64,000 bases of DNA from Theropithecus gelada (lineage: Eukaryota; Chordata; Mammalia; Primates; Cercopithecidae): the NCBI RefSeq assembly GCF_003255815.1, contig NC_037668.1:71070940-71134939 (forward strand). Reading direction: 5' to 3'. A program made the translations under genes and the position numbers. This document shows positions 13,801-28,800 of the stretch, one piece after another. The notes under the pieces are model-generated. The model ran no database searches, was not told the origin of the DNA, and was given only the letters and a program-made list of their open reading frames with translations. Positions within the stretch are counted from its first letter, which is position 1, and every line of letters starts with the position of its first letter.

Positions 13801-16800
13801 AGTTCAAGACCAGCCTGGGCAACATGGTAAAACCCTGTCTCTCCTAAAAATACAAAAAAAAAAAAAAAAAAAAAAAAAAGCTGGTCATGGTGGCAGTTAC
13901 CTGTAATCCCAGCTACTTGGGAGGCTGAGGCTAGAGAATTGCTTGAACCCGGAAGCGGAGGTTGCAGTGAGCCAAGATAGAGATCACACGACTGCACTCC
14001 AGCCTGGGCAACAGAGCAAGACTCCATCTAAAAAATATGTATTTCAGAAGCTCACTGGTGGTTTATTATTTTTCCTGTGAAGACAGGACACTTCTCAGTT
14101 GTACTTTTTAAGACCTTTCAACAGAATGATGAGGCTGAGGCTCCTTCTCAGCTTCCCCTTTCCTGTTTTATGCCTTAGATGGGTGGTGCCCACGTGTTGG
14201 TCCCTGCAAACTTTCTGCTTTAAATGACCCGTGGCCCCAGAGGGTCGAGATTCGCTCATACAACTTCACAAAGCAGGCGAGGAAGTCGCCTCTCTGGGGA
14301 GCCCTGCTTCAGGTTAGAGTTGAGGTTCTAGTATTTGGGTGGCACCACTTTATAAAGAATTCAAGAAAATAAAACAATCAGCATGGTTGAAGGAAAGGGA
14401 AAGTGACTCACAGGGAAAACGTCCCAGCCTGGCCATGGAAACACGTGATGCTGGTTTAGCATATCAGTCCAGGGGTGGGGAGCTGTTAGGAAAGCAAGTA
14501 GAGAAAGGTTTTGATCCAGAGGACACAAAAGGGGATGAGAAAAGAAATGCCCGGGTATCAGGGGCGGCGTCCCCACTGGAAGACTACGGTTCTCAAATAC
14601 AGTTTTCATTATCTCACTTTCTTCTTCTTGACTCGTTTCCCTTGTTCTCTACAGATGGAAGCCGAACTGGAGAATTTCCATAAGCAGAACACTCAACTGG
14701 AGCTGAACATCACAGAATTGTGGCAGAAACTGAGAGCCACCGATCAGGAGATGCGCAGAGAGAGACAGAAGGTGTGAGGGTTTCAGAGTCTGGCAGTTCT
14801 TGGATTCGGGATCTGGCACCTATCTGCAATGGGCAGCTGGCTTCCAAGAGACAGAGCCAGCCCACTGCGAGGACATGTTTCCCATTTTAACTCACATTCT
14901 TTACTTGCTCCCAGCCCTGCCTGCTTTCAGGCCCATGTAGATTTACATCACTGAACTCATCTGAGACTATAAAATCACTTTGGGTAAGTGATCAAGGAGG
15001 TGGCAAGTCAGCGTGGCAGGAATATTTGTAGCATTTGGCTTCTTTGGCGGAGGAAAGTACATGCTCAGAGAGGCAATTTTGTTGCCACTGGTTTAAGGCT
15101 TTGACAACCAAAAAATTGCAGAGGCCAGGGGAACTTCAAAGATCATCGATTCCCATTTCTCTGTGTTACAAATAAGAAAAATTAGGCCCCCAAAATTGGG
15201 AGATTAAGAAACTTCACCCAGCACCCACAGCTAGGTAGTACACACAGAGCTAGTAATGGAATCTAGGTTTTCTGGACATGGGCCTGGACACGATTGTGCC
15301 CTCTTCCCTAGCACAGGCCACTCCTTAACATTTGTTGAATAAGATTGGAACTTTCCGTCCGGGCACAGTGGTTCATGCCTATAATCCTAGCACTTTGGGA
15401 GGCCGAGGTAGGCGGATCACGAGATCAAGAGTTCAAGACCAGCCTGGCCAACACAGTGAAACCCCATCTCTACTAAAAATACAAAAATTAGCCAGGCATG
15501 GTGGCACGTGCCTGTAGTCCTAGCTAACTGGGAGACTGAGGCAGGAGAATTGCTTGAACCTGGGAGGCAGAGGTTGCAGTGAGCCAAGATTGCACTACTA
15601 CACTCCAGCCTGGGTGACAGAGCGAGACTCTGTCTAAAAAAAAAAAAAAAAAAAAAAAAAAGATTGGAACTTTCCATCCTCTGCAGTAAGCATTAATTAA
15701 CTCTGCACTAGGTAACACTAGCAGCTGCAGAGCCATAAATGTGAACTGATACAGATCCTGCTCTTTCCAAGCTGAAGACGATGATCAGGAATTTGTGGCA
15801 TGTGCATAATAGTTACATTGAGAGGTGGAAAACGGTGGAACATGTAGAAAGGGCCATGGATGGCAGCAAGAGAAAGGAGAGACTTTCTCCAGGTCAGGGC
15901 TGGGGAAGACAGGGAAAAGCACAATGAAGAGGGGACGCTAGCCCAAGTGTGTAGATAAACCAACCTGACCCCTTACATCGGCGCTCCTGACTATCGGGAA
16001 GGGTAAGCACTGGATGAGCTAATACGGGGGACGTGGAAGCCCCAGCCAGGAATCTGCAAGAGAGAAATGATGCCATCTGTGTTGGCTCTAAAGGGATATG
16101 GGTAACCACATGAGCTTCCTTTCATCTTTTAAGGCCTGTGGTCCTGAAGGAAATCAGAGCCAATAAAGAAGCCCATCTGTGTGGCCTCTTAAGGATGAAG
16201 CCCCCATATAGGCTGTTCAGGCCAGGTGCCCAGCCGAGGGCAGGTGCACAAGACTTTTTGTGCCTCCACCTGTTGGCTCTGTGCCCATCTAATCTCTGTG
16301 CCCAGTGTGGCCCCTGGTGGTCAGCTGTGAGTCCCAGATGAGGCGTCTCTTTTCCCTTGCTGTGCCATTAACCTCTGCCTGCAGCCCCCGCCCCTCCACC
16401 TGGAGAGCACCCTACAGTGCCAGAAGGAAATGTCTCTGATTGCAGGAGCGAGACTTGGAAGCGCTCGTCAAAAGGTTCAAAACAGACCTCCACAACTGCG
16501 TAGCCTATATTCAGGAGCCGCGGCTGCTGAAGGAGAAGATTCGAGGTCTCTTTGAGAAGTACGTGCAGCGAGCAGACATGGTAAGTTCAGCCTCCCCTCC
16601 TGCCAGCCCTGCCCTCCGGGGTCTCGTCTCCCTCACTGAGAACCTCCTGGGCCCCGTCAGGTGGAGATCGCAGGGCTGAACACAGACCTGCAGCAGGAGT
16701 ACGCCCGGCAGCGGGAGCATCTGGAGAGGAACCTGGCCACTCTCAAGAAGAAGGTGGTCAAGGAGGGCGAGCTGCACCGCACAGACTACGTCCGCATCAT

Positions 16801-19800
16801 GCAGGTACCTGCACACTCCCTTCGGCCCCTGGGGAGGCCAAGCCATCCAAGATGAGAGATCCCATGAAGGGTCCCTCTGAGACCACCTGTCTTCAGAGCT
16901 ACTCAGGTGTCTGGGGGCGCAGTAGCTCCCCCTAAAGTCTTATTTTGGCTCCTCTCCTCTGAGCTCATCTTGGCTGTGACTGTGGCTGAGAGCTCACCTA
17001 GGAGGTTTTCTAGGCACTTCCATGCTGCACCCTGCCCCCCACCCCACCAATGCCCACCTCCCTTCCCCAGGCACCCTGTTCTTCTTTTCTACCCCATCTT
17101 TATCCAGAGCACACCTATGTCCTGCCCCACTCCTCTCATCAGCCCCTGGGCCCTCTAGACCTTCATCCACATCATCTTAGCTCTGCTGAGCCTCTCCCTT
17201 CTCTCTTCTGTTCCCAACTCCCATTTCACCTGACTTTGTCTTGCTCCTTTTTATTCTGCTACCCATATGTCGTGGCCACGCCTCATCTGATTTTTCTGGT
17301 GCCTCAGGTCCCTACCCTTATCTCTTGTGTCCTGAGTTATCCACACCCTCCCAGAGCTGGCCTCACTCTGGTTTAATAAGCGCCTCACACCCACCTCCCC
17401 AGATCCTTCATAGGCTGTTCAGAGAGCCTGACCCCATTACTGCCGCCTCCACACAGGCACGTTATCAGGAATGCCAGTCGGGATTCTTCTGCCAGATTTC
17501 TGTTTGGGTATCAGTATCGTCTGAGGCAATTAATGTGAATTAGTATCAAAAGGGAACATCAGAATCACATTTATAAAGCACGTACCGTTTTATGTTCACA
17601 TTTCTTTAATGCCATAATTAAAATACTGGAATGAGAACAGGTTGCAATTAGATTGAAACAAACCAGTTCCCAGCTTGGCCAGTTCATACACAGCTGGGCA
17701 GAGCACACTGTGATTCAGGCCAGATCCAGGCATGGCTGGTCTCATGCCATCTTACGACCAGTCCCCACTGAAAAGCAGCCCAGTCCATCTACCCATTGCC
17801 CTACTCCATGGCCATGAAAGCTGTCAGAGGCCCAGAGATAGAAGTGCCTCCAGTTGGTGGAGCCCTGAGACACCAGCAGCCGTACACTGAACCACTACCT
17901 GGGGCTCTGGAGTGCAGCAAGCAGGGAAGGGGAACCAGGGTGACAGCAGGAGGCATTGTCAGCTGCTGACATCACCCAGCACCCTCTGTGCCCTATCATC
18001 AGAGCACAGGCCTGAGGAACTGGCTCCCTCTCTCCATGCCAAGCAGCCAAAGCAAACATCGGTGTAGGAGAAGGAAGACCACAGGCTAGCCAGAGGGTGT
18101 GAGCATCAGCATGAGGCTGCTGGGGCCGGCATCCTGTCCTCTTCTGCTTCCCCATGCCCTGGAGGGTGCTGGGCCAGGGTGGGGTGGAAAGCAGAGGAGA
18201 CCCAAGCGGGGCCTCCCTGATGGCTAGCAGAGTGAAGTCCCTGGAAGAACATTTTCTCCAGGAGCATTGTAACCTGCATGTTGGGGAGTCCCATGGATCC
18301 AAATAAGTAACTCCAGCAACTGCAGGAAGTAAGAAGGGGCCCGGGGCGGGGGTGTGTGGCAGGGGGTGCAGGTCTCCGGGTCCGCACCCCTTCAACCAGA
18401 AAGAGACTGCTTGTTGATAACAGTGGGGCTCTTTTTGTTGGCAAAAAGCTTGGAAGATTAAAAAAAAAGTTTTCAAAACCACTGTGCCGACGCTGGTTTA
18501 CCGTGCTCCGCCACTCTTCTGCCAGGAGACCTTGGGTAAATTCCTTAACTCAAGGAGCCACCCTCCCTATCTGTAAAACAAGGAAGAAAACAGCAACCTG
18601 AGGGCTGGGGGGAGTTCCTGCAAGATCGAATGGGATAACCATATGAGGCACCAGGCACTGGCCTGGTACAGAATAAGTGCTCAAAAAAAAGCAATTTCCA
18701 GCTGGGTACAGTGGCTCACGCCTGTAATCCCAGCACTCTGGGAGGCCGAGGCAGGCAGATCACGAAGTCAGAAGATCGAGACCATCCTGGCTAACACGGT
18801 GAAACCCTGTCTCTACTAAAAATACAAAAAATTAGCCGGGTGTGGTGGCGGCCATCTGTAGTCCCAACTACTCGGGAGGCTGAGGCAGGAGAATGGCGTG
18901 AACCCGGGAGGCGGAGCTTGCAGTGAGCCAAGATCATGCCACTGTGCTCCAGCCTGGGTAACAGAGCAAGACTCCGTCTCAAAAAAAAAAAAAAAAGAAA
19001 GAAAAAAACGGCAATTTCCATCCTCATCATCCAAGCAGAGGACCTATCCAAGAACCAAGGTAGAAATCCAGTGGGAAAGCCTAGAAGTCCATCACAGGAT
19101 GGGCCACTGGTGCCTGTGGACTGCAGGTGGCAGGGGATGGAGGGTGGATGGCACAACTGATTCCAGACCCTCAGTTGGTGGCCTTGGTGTATGCTGGTCA
19201 GGAGCTAGCTGAACCTCATCTTCAGGTTGCCATGGCCCTGGCACTTCAATCCAAAAAGGCTGAGGAAGGCCGCGGCAAACATGGCATCTAAGAGTAACTC
19301 ATTAGAAAATAACAGAAAATGAGGTCACTGTCTCATTTGCATATTCAGACAGGAGCTCAGCCTCCCCACTCCATTCCTTAGCAAACTGACAGATATGAAA
19401 ATAAGAGTTGCTATGAGATACAAACATCTAGGACACGCATTTTATTCATTCAGTACACATTTTTTGAGGGCTTCCTGTACAGCAAGCTCTGTGTCAGTCA
19501 CAGAGGATTCCAAGATGAATGTGATAGTGTTCCTACTCTCAAGGAGTTCATCACTGGGAACCTGGACCAGATAAAAATAATTACTGCTCAACTCATTGTA
19601 TGCAGTGCTGTGGGCTCATCCTGGAAAAGGGGTTCAGTGATGCCTTCAGGACTTGTGGAAGGTTTCTGGGGCAAGGGGCATTTGAGCTGGGCCTTGAAGG
19701 GTGAGTAGAGGTTGATCATGGAACAAGTCAGGGAAGAGCCTTCCAGGCTGTGGGAACAACCTGAGAAAAAGCAGAGAAGAATGAGGCCTGTGAGGTGCTT

Positions 19801-22800
19801 GGAGACCCAGGAGTCCAAAAGAAGAGCGTCCAAGTGGAGAAGAACCCACTGAAATGGTTGGTGGCTGAGGGTCATGTTGAAAAGGGCCTCCATGCCATGC
19901 CAAAAAGTACAGTTTGTCCTGTAAACAGGCTCCACCCAAGGTTTCTTAGGTAGGGGTGTCTTTGTTTTGAAAAGACAAAACACTCCATTGGCAAGGTGGG
20001 AAGACTGGTGGGGAAAGAGGCAGGTGGCAGAAAAACCCGTTAGGAAGTGACTGTCATGTTAAGGGTAGATGAGAAGGACTTGGAAAGGGGAAAGTTGTGG
20101 TGTCAAAAGGCATTTCGGAGTAGAAATGACAAATAGAAATGTCAGGTTAGACATGGGAGGAAGGCTGAAAGAACGGAGGATTCCAGGATGGCTCATTTGT
20201 GCAGTTAGGCAGATGGTGAGCCCACTAACTGTGGGTTCCAGAAAGATGTCACTGATGCAAGGATTCCAAGTCCATGGAATAAATCTGTTGCCTGCTTTTT
20301 CCGGGCTGTGAGGTATTGCCATATTCTAAAGGCATCGACTCAGGCCATGCCATTAGGGGGCGCTGTAGGCATTCCCTTCTCTTCTCTGCTCAATACGGAG
20401 GTCTGGAAAGACCTGCCGGGGTCATCAGTCAGTTCCAAAGGCCAAAGGCAGTCCTGGACAGCTTGGCAGAGCCCCTTTGCTTAGAAAGCTTTTTACATAA
20501 ACAGTTTCACATCCCCCAAGACTTGGCACCTTGGTGGACCCCAGGTCAGGTTTCCTCTGCAGCTATGTAGACCTGGGTGGGGGTCTGGAGGATTGGAGGG
20601 GCTTTTGGAGGTCAAACTGACCAGGGAGCGATCAGGAAGAGAAGGCTCAGCAAACCCATTGCATTCACATTTTTAATTCACAAAGCCATCCAAAGCATAA
20701 ACAGTTGACCTCAATGTGACCTCAGGCCCTCAGAACACAGGCCATCCCAGAAAACATTTTGCGGGTAGCCCAACTTATATATATTGGGAGTGTCCTTGGC
20801 CATGATACTATGTGAGGTATTGGAATGGAGGTGACAGAAATGTGAGGGGGGACAGCAGAGCCTGGAAAGCAGTAGTCATGGAGGAACAGGGCACTCTGGA
20901 TGGAGGCATGACAGGGTTCAGACCCCAGCTCTACCACTGAGGTACGGCCTCAGTTTCCTCACAAGGTTGGTGTAAGGAGGAACTGAGGGACTGTATGCAC
21001 GCTGTTTGATACATTGCAGTGATCCAATCAACCCTTGCAATTGTGGTTACTCTTATTATTGTTATCATCAAGCTCTTCCTGCCTTAGGTTCTCCTTTCCA
21101 ACCTCCTGGCTCTGGGCCTGGAACACTCTTCTCCTCTGTCTCCCCTGGGAGCCCTCCTCACACTGGGTTGGGCCCCTGCTTCAGCCTCTCATGGCAGCTC
21201 TGCACTGGAGCCAAGCGGGACCTCCCACGTCTGGCACAGTGACCAGTGTAAGCTTTCAGGAACTGGTTCTTACTTATTTAAATGAATAAGTGAATGAATG
21301 AATGAATGAATGAATGAATGAACAGAACAAGAGAGTCAGGCTGCACTGAGTGGTGGGCCTCAATCATACTCCAACAAGGATCAAGCCCTGGAGACCCATT
21401 TAGGTGAGGGAGCATCATGAAGATGTCAGAGGTTGGCAGGGGGGTCAGAAACTGGCATTCACACCAACAGGTACCAGGAGCCAGAAATCCCAATCACAGT
21501 GACAGGGCCGTAGAGGGTGGAGGGGGTGGGGAGAAACCAGGACAGGGCTCCACTTGCGGGGCGGGGCGCTTTACAGCAGAACAGGGGAGAGCGCTAAGAG
21601 CTGGTGACAAACCAGCAGGAAGGGTGAACATCAGAATCAGATCAGACACAAAAGCAATAGGACTCAGTGACAGAATGGAAGGAGATGACCAAAAAGAGGA
21701 CGCAACTAAAGATGCAAACTGTGAGAGAACTCGAATTGCGCTTTCAGTTTCTAGTGCTTATTCTGATGATTATTCATGAGTTATTTAATGAGGATCAGGA
21801 GAAGTGAAGCTTAGCAAAGCCTACTGAAAGGAGAAATGGAGAGAGACCTGGAGCGAGCAAGCTTGCCCCTGTGGCTCTAAGACCCTCCCTTCTGTTCCGA
21901 TCTCTCACCTCTCCCTTATCCCTTGGTTTGTAACTTCCTTATTAGTAAGAATCTCATCTTATTCGGTTTGGTATCCACTGCGTTAGTTATTCATTTTCTC
22001 ATCCATTTCACACATATTTATTGAGCACCTCTAACATGCAAGGCAGGGTCCAAGGTCCATAACCCAATAAATATGTATTGAATTGATCATGTCATGATAG
22101 CAAGTCTATCAAGGAGAAAGTCCATGGGAGGATCTAGCAGAGTTTTACCAGCAGCATCTGGAAAGGAAATGTGGGAAACCTATCACTGTTATGAGAAAAT
22201 CTGGAACTGTAATGTTCCCCACCCTCCCTCCCAAACTGGGGAGACCAAAGAATGACAAGTCCAGCTTGGCGAGTGGATGAGTTTATTTAGGTCTTCCATG
22301 CGGGGCACTCCTGGGCAGCCGCAGGACCGCTCTAGAGACCTGCATTGCCTCCCATCTCGAAGCTGCTTTTAAGCTAATTTTCTGGCTCTTCACCTCAGTG
22401 TATGTGCCATGGGACTGTTTTCCTTGGTAGGTTTTCAGGTATCTTCTAGGATGTTTGGATTCTCAGGGACACCTGCGCCTCAGCTGGACACCATGGCCTT
22501 GACTAACTGCCTGGCCTTGAGGGTTCAGACAGTGAGCATACACCCTTAAGTAACCTGGTGGGGGGCGCATCACACCACAGTCACCAAGGCCTGGGTTGGT
22601 TAAAAGGGTAAAGCATTCAATGGAGAAAACATCTGACTCAGAAACACAAGTACAGGTCCTAGCATCAAGAATGAAGGGTTGACAATGAGGACTAGGCATT
22701 TCATCTGAGAGAGAGAATTTCATGACTATAAAGGAATACCTGAGGCTGGGTAATTTATAAAGAAAAGAGATTTATTTGGCTCACAGTTCTGAGGGCTGTA

Positions 22801-25800
22801 CAGGAAGCATGGCGCCAGCATTGCCTCTGGTCAAGACCTCAGGAAGCTTTTACTCATGATGGAAGGCAGAGGAGGAGCAGGCATGTCACACGGCAAAAGA
22901 GGGAGCAGGAGAGGAGAAGGGGCCAGGTTTTTTGTTTTTTGTTTTTTTTTTTTTGTGATGGAGTCTCACTCTGTCACCCAGGCTGGAGCACAGTGGCACC
23001 ATCTTGGCTCACTGCAAGCTCCGCCTCCTGGGTTCATGCCATTCTCCTGCCTCAGTCTCCCGAGTAGCTGGGACTACAGGCACCCGCCACCACGCCCGGC
23101 TAATTGTTTGTATTTTTAGCAGAGACAGGATTTCACTGTGTTAGCCAAGATGGTCTCGATCTCCTGACCTCGTGATCTGCCTGTCTGAGCCTCCCAAAGT
23201 GCTGGGATTACAGGTGTAAGCCACCGCACCCAGCCGGGACCAGGTTCTTTTAAAACAACTAGTTCTTGCAGGAACGAATAGAACAAGCACTCACTCATTA
23301 CCACGAGGATGGCACCAAGCCCTTCATGAGGAATCTGCTCCCATGACCCAAAGACCTCCCTCTAGGCCCCACCTCCAACACTGGAGATCAATTTTCAACA
23401 GGAGATTTCGAGGAGACAAACATCCAAACTATATTGTAAGGAATAGTGAAATTAAGTAATATACTGGAAGTCTAAAGGTGTAGGTCTGTGCTTTAGATGA
23501 AGCATTTCTGGAGGAAAAGAATCTGTTGCGGTGTCTCTAGCCCAACCCCCGCTCCCTCCTGGGCTCCACAGGTACCTCCCCACAGCAGAGGACTGTTTGT
23601 CCCAGCTCAGGGAGAACAATGCTTAAGACCGTCCTGTCCACTGGGCTCTGACTCCGTAGCCCCCACTCGTGAGATAATGTCCCAAGTAGAAGCACAGTTT
23701 GTTCCTGGCACAGGTCCATTTTACGTAGATTTGGCCTGCAACTGCCTTTTCTGGTGTGCGGACCCTCAGGTGCTTTGCAACTGAAAGTGTGGTCTGGCCC
23801 GCAGACCAGCAGCAGCATCTCTTGGAAGTCCAATGCAGGATTTCAGGGCCCATCCCAGACCTATGAGTCAGGGTGGCAGCTAACAAGGTGGTCAGGTGAT
23901 GTATTTGTATGGTCATACATGAGGCACTGCTGTAGACAAGCCACTGTGGCTGTGGGATCTAAGAGCAAAGTGGCCAGTCTCTTTGGGCCCTTGGGGATGG
24001 GGCTCCTCCTTGGGGTACTTGTGCTGGGTGTGAAATGGAAGGCAGAGATTTGAGGTGTGGGAAAAGAGGAGAGAAGGGACTGTTTGGTCCCAGGGTGCAG
24101 AGGCTGCACCACCTTGCCCCCAGCAAGCTTCGTTCTCACTCCTGTCGACTCCCCTCCTTTCACTCTGCATTCCAGTGATGCAGGACTGCTGCAGGTCTCC
24201 CCCACCCCCATCAGCTGTGTCATATTCTGTGCCTTTGCTCCTGCTGTTCTAGTTGTCTGGGACACCTTTACCGTCTCCTTGGTGACTCCTTCAAGCCTCA
24301 CCCCGGGAGTCAATTCCTAGGAATCCACCCTAGTCATTCAGGCAGAAGTAAACATCTTTCCTCTAGGCCCACTCCTCCATCACAGCAAGGTGGCCACCAT
24401 GCTAAACTGTACCCACGCCCCCCACTAAACTGTAAACTCCTCAAGAGCAGAAGCTAAGATTTACTCTCTATACTCTAGGATTAACAGAGTGTCTCTATAA
24501 TATTGCATGATTACATTATGGGTACTCTATAAACATTTATTAGGTAGATAGTTGCATGGATGAATGGATGGATGGATATTTGTCAAACACAAATCAGAGA
24601 AGTGAGCTTCCAATGGATGCAGCAAATGTTAATTATCCATGTACTTTTCTGTTTTACTCACTAAATAGCATGCTGCTGAGGGCAGACCATGTCCTATTTC
24701 TGTTTGCATTTTATGCACTTCCCAGATAGCCTATAAATGTGGGTTCAGCAAATGAATGAAAAATGAATGAAGTACAGCACAGTGCTTACGAACTCTGGAG
24801 CCAGACTGTTGGGGTTGGAATCCTGACTCTACCGATTGCTAGCTGTGTAATTGAGCAAGTCATACCTCTCTGTGCCTCAGTTTTCTCTTCTGTAAAATTG
24901 TGATTGTAATAACAACCCAGCCATAGGGTGGTTATGATGCATTTAAACTCCTATAAAAAGTGCGTGGAAAAGCGTTGTTGTTGCTATTGACGTTGCAACA
25001 ACAAGTGGATGGGGGAATGGTGCTGAGTCCACCTGAAGGTAAGTTAGCTGGTTCCTTAAGAGGCTGAGCAATAGGCTGGAATAAAGGCTCAGGCCCCAGT
25101 AGAGGATCCAGAGTTCTGGATCCAGGCCTAACCCTGCCCATTCCCCATACACTCAGCCCAGGAGGGCGTGCCATGTGCCCACTGACCACGCATCTGTCCA
25201 CACTCCCTCAATCTTCCCCCTTTTTCTGCAGGAAAATGTCTCTCTGATCAAGGAAATTAATGAGCTCCGCAGGGAGCTGAAGTTCACTCGGTCCCAAGTT
25301 TATGACCTCGAAGCAGCTCTGAAACTGACCAAGAAAGTCCGACCACAAGAAGTTTCAGAGACAGGTAATGTCACCAGTGGCCAGGGGAGATGGGCATTGG
25401 GACGAAGGGATTCATGCAGCCGCAGGCAGGTCTCCCTTTGGCTTCCTTCTGTATCAGGTCACATCTCCACATAGCCGTCTGGGATCCTGTCCGGGGCACA
25501 TGCCTGCTCTCCGAGGAATCCGTGAGGGCCTTCCCACACTCAGACACACACAGGTCCACAGTCCCCTGGCTGACATCCGTGAGGTTAGCTACAGTTCAGA
25601 ATACAGACTCTTTCAGATTTTGGAAAGTGAATACTTTATGTAACATTCCCAGAGGGGTCTGGGGCAATGCCCTGAAATCAAACACTTTAGTATTTCTGTA
25701 GTGACATATGAATATTCACACTAAGCTTCCTGAATTTAAAAAGGCACTCCGTTTTTAGATCTTCTTGCATTTTAGAATAGTGAATAAGGGATTGTGAACC

Positions 25801-28800
25801 TGTACAATTAAAATGAAGACAAAAAGCAAGATGAGAAGCTATTTAAAGGAAGAGGGGAAATAATTACATAAATATTAAATGAGTCAGTTACTGCAATTAT
25901 ATCCTAAAGTTCCTCTGAATTTCTGACGGCCAAGGCAAAAAGAGAAACAAAGAAATATGATCGTTTATATTATTCTTATTGTATGGCAAAAGGGAGCTTT
26001 TTTCTGGAGAAACAAACGTTTCCCTGGCAATAAATTCTCTGAGAAACTTAACACATGGATCCTTAGGAAAGGAATGAGTAACAGTGAACAGCCTTTAATT
26101 ACACATGCCGCTTTCGGGCCCCAAAGAAGCATTTTTTAAGTATCCATTCCTTATCTGGACAATCAATAAAACCAAGAGATTAAGGCATCTCTATGGCAAA
26201 CTAAGCCAACACGGTTCAAGTTGTTGTTTTCGGGTGGTTTGCATTCAGGAATAAAGATTAGAGGCTTGAACTGAAACATCCCATAGCTATGGATTGGGTC
26301 TCTGAAGTGTCAGTTGTCTCTTGTACCATGATCACATAGGATTCTGATGTGGAAAGGTGGCTGAAAGGTACACAGGAACCTTGTACTACTTTTGCAACTT
26401 CTTTTTGGTCTTCAACTATATAACTATATATATTTAATAACAAAATTAAATACACATATGTAAAATCTTATATATGTATTTAATTTTGTCGTTTTGTGCA
26501 CTTTTGGCTAGGGTTGAAGTTGAGACAAGTGTAAACCCTGAGTAGTACCTGAAGTGGCAATACCAGGCCTACGGAGTTGATGTGAGAGCACAGCATGTGT
26601 CATAAAGACTGAAATACTTGCGGCCGGGTGCGGTGGCTCACATCTGTAATCCCAGCACTTTGGGAGGCTGAGGCAGGCGGATCACAAGGTCAAGAGATCG
26701 AGACCATCCTGGCCAGCATGGTGAAACCCCGTCTCTACTAAAAATACAAAAATTAGCTGGGCATGGTGGCGCAGGCCTGTAGTCCCAGCTACTCGGGAGG
26801 CTGAGGCAGGAGAATTGCTTGAACCTGGGAAGCGGAGGTTGCAGCGAGCCGAGATTGTGCCATTGCACTCCAGCCTGGGCGACAGAGTGAGACTCCGTCT
26901 CAAAACAAAAAACAAGAAACAAAAAAACAAAAGAAAACTGACATACTTGACTTCTCAGAGGTGAAACCATCTTCTCTTCTCTTGAAAATAAAGCACAGAT
27001 GTGAACAATTGCAAAACTTCTCTTAAAAAATGTTTCAGGCCAGGTGCCATGGCTCACACCTGTAATCCCAGCACTTTGGGAGGCCAAGGCGAGCAGAACG
27101 CTTGTGCCCAGAAGTTCAAGACTAGCCTGGGCAACATGGTGAAACTACATCTCTACAAAAAATACAAAAATTAGCCAGGCATGATGGCACATGCCTGCAG
27201 TCCCAGCTACTTGGGAGGCTGAGGTGTGAGGATTTTAGAGTAAAATTGATCACCTGAGCCTCAGAGGTTCAAGGCTGCTGTGAGCCATGATCACACCACT
27301 GCATTCCAGTCCCGGTGACAGAGCAAGACCCTGTCTCAAAAAAAAAAAAAAAGTTTTAAATATGTCCAAGTATCCTAACAAAATATTCAGTTGAGACCTC
27401 CTCGGGATGCCATGTGATATAGCCAGATTCTTCATATTACTATCATGGAGATTTCCAGACATATACAAAAATTGAGAGAGAAGTCTAATGAATTCCTGTG
27501 ACCCCAGTCCCCAACTTCAACAAATATCAACTCCTGTCACTTGTGTTTCATCAATATACCCCCACCCAGAAGCCAGAGTGGTGAACCTAGAAGAAATCTA
27601 ATGTATGCCACAAAACCCTCAAAAGGCTCAGCAATGATCAGGAGCAGATATCTCTGGAGGTGGAAGTGAAGGTAGGGCTGAAAACAGAAAAAAATCTGTT
27701 TAAGAAGCTGTTAGATCCACCTACTATCCAACACAGTGGCTAAAAACAGACCCACATCAAGTCCATCATCTTGAAATTTCAGAACACCAGAGTATAAGGA
27801 AAAAAATCCTCCAGACTTCCAAAGGAGTTAAGGAAAATTTTTATACAAAGGATCAAAAATCACAATTATAGGATACAAAATCAAGGCACACAAAAAAGTT
27901 GCAATTTTTTATACTAACAGTGTACTATCCAAAAAGGAAATTAAGAAAACAATTGCATTACAATTGCATCAAAAAGAATAAAATACTTGGGAATCAATTT
28001 AACTGAAGAGGCAAAAGACTGAAAACTACAAAACACTGCTGAAAGAAATTAAATACCAGTAAGTGGTGGATTGGAAGACTTGTTGTTAAGATGTCAGTAC
28101 TACCCAAAGTGATCTGAAGATTCATTGCAGTCCCCATAAAAACCTCAATGACATTTTTGCAGAAACAGAAAAATCCATTCTAAAATTCATATGGAATCTC
28201 AACGTACCCTGAATAGCCAAAACAATCTTGAAAAAGAAGAACAAGGTTGGAGGTCTCATACTTTCTGATTTCACAACCTACAACAAAGCTATAGCAATCA
28301 AAACAGTGTGATACTGGCATAAAAACAGACATACAGACCAATGGAATAGAATGTAGAGGCCAGATATAAACCCTCAAATATATGGTCAAGTGATTGTCAA
28401 CAAGGGTACCAAGATCATTTAGTGGGGAAAGGACAGTCTTCTCAAGAAGTAGTGTTGGGAAAACTGGATATACACATACAAAAGAATTAAGGTAGATCCT
28501 TACCTTACACCATATACAACAGTTAACTCAAAATGAATCAAAGATCTAAACAGAAGAGCTAAAACTATAAAACTCTTAGAAGAAAGCATAGAGGAAAAGC
28601 TTCATAACATTGGATTTGGCAATATTTATTTGGTGAATGACACAAAAAGCACGGGCAACAAAATAAAAAATAGATAAGTTGTTTGTGAGATTTGCAGCAA
28701 TGTAAGCAATGCAGGCATGTGTGTGAGATTTGGCTCCATACTAAATCTGGCATCATGCTTAATTGTATTAAAAACCTGAACATATTTTGTTTTTGAGTAC

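Noticed and set aside
17895..18482. 195-codon minus-strand frame in a CFAP57 intron
   Set aside because: No recognisable domain, no splice signals, and no conservation evidence available; it is likely chance in GC-rich sequence.
21283..21322. Regular short repeats that could suggest a CRISPR array
   Set aside because: They are a simple (GAAT)n microsatellite without spacers, in a primate intron.
26638..27087. Repeated open frames of the 'SPRLECSG…AHCNLRLPGSS' kind across the window
   Set aside because: These are antisense Alu translations, present in nearly every Alu here, and are not genes.
27560..28677. Possible active L1 reverse transcriptase
   Set aside because: The frame is broken by many stops and both ends are missing; it is a fossil.
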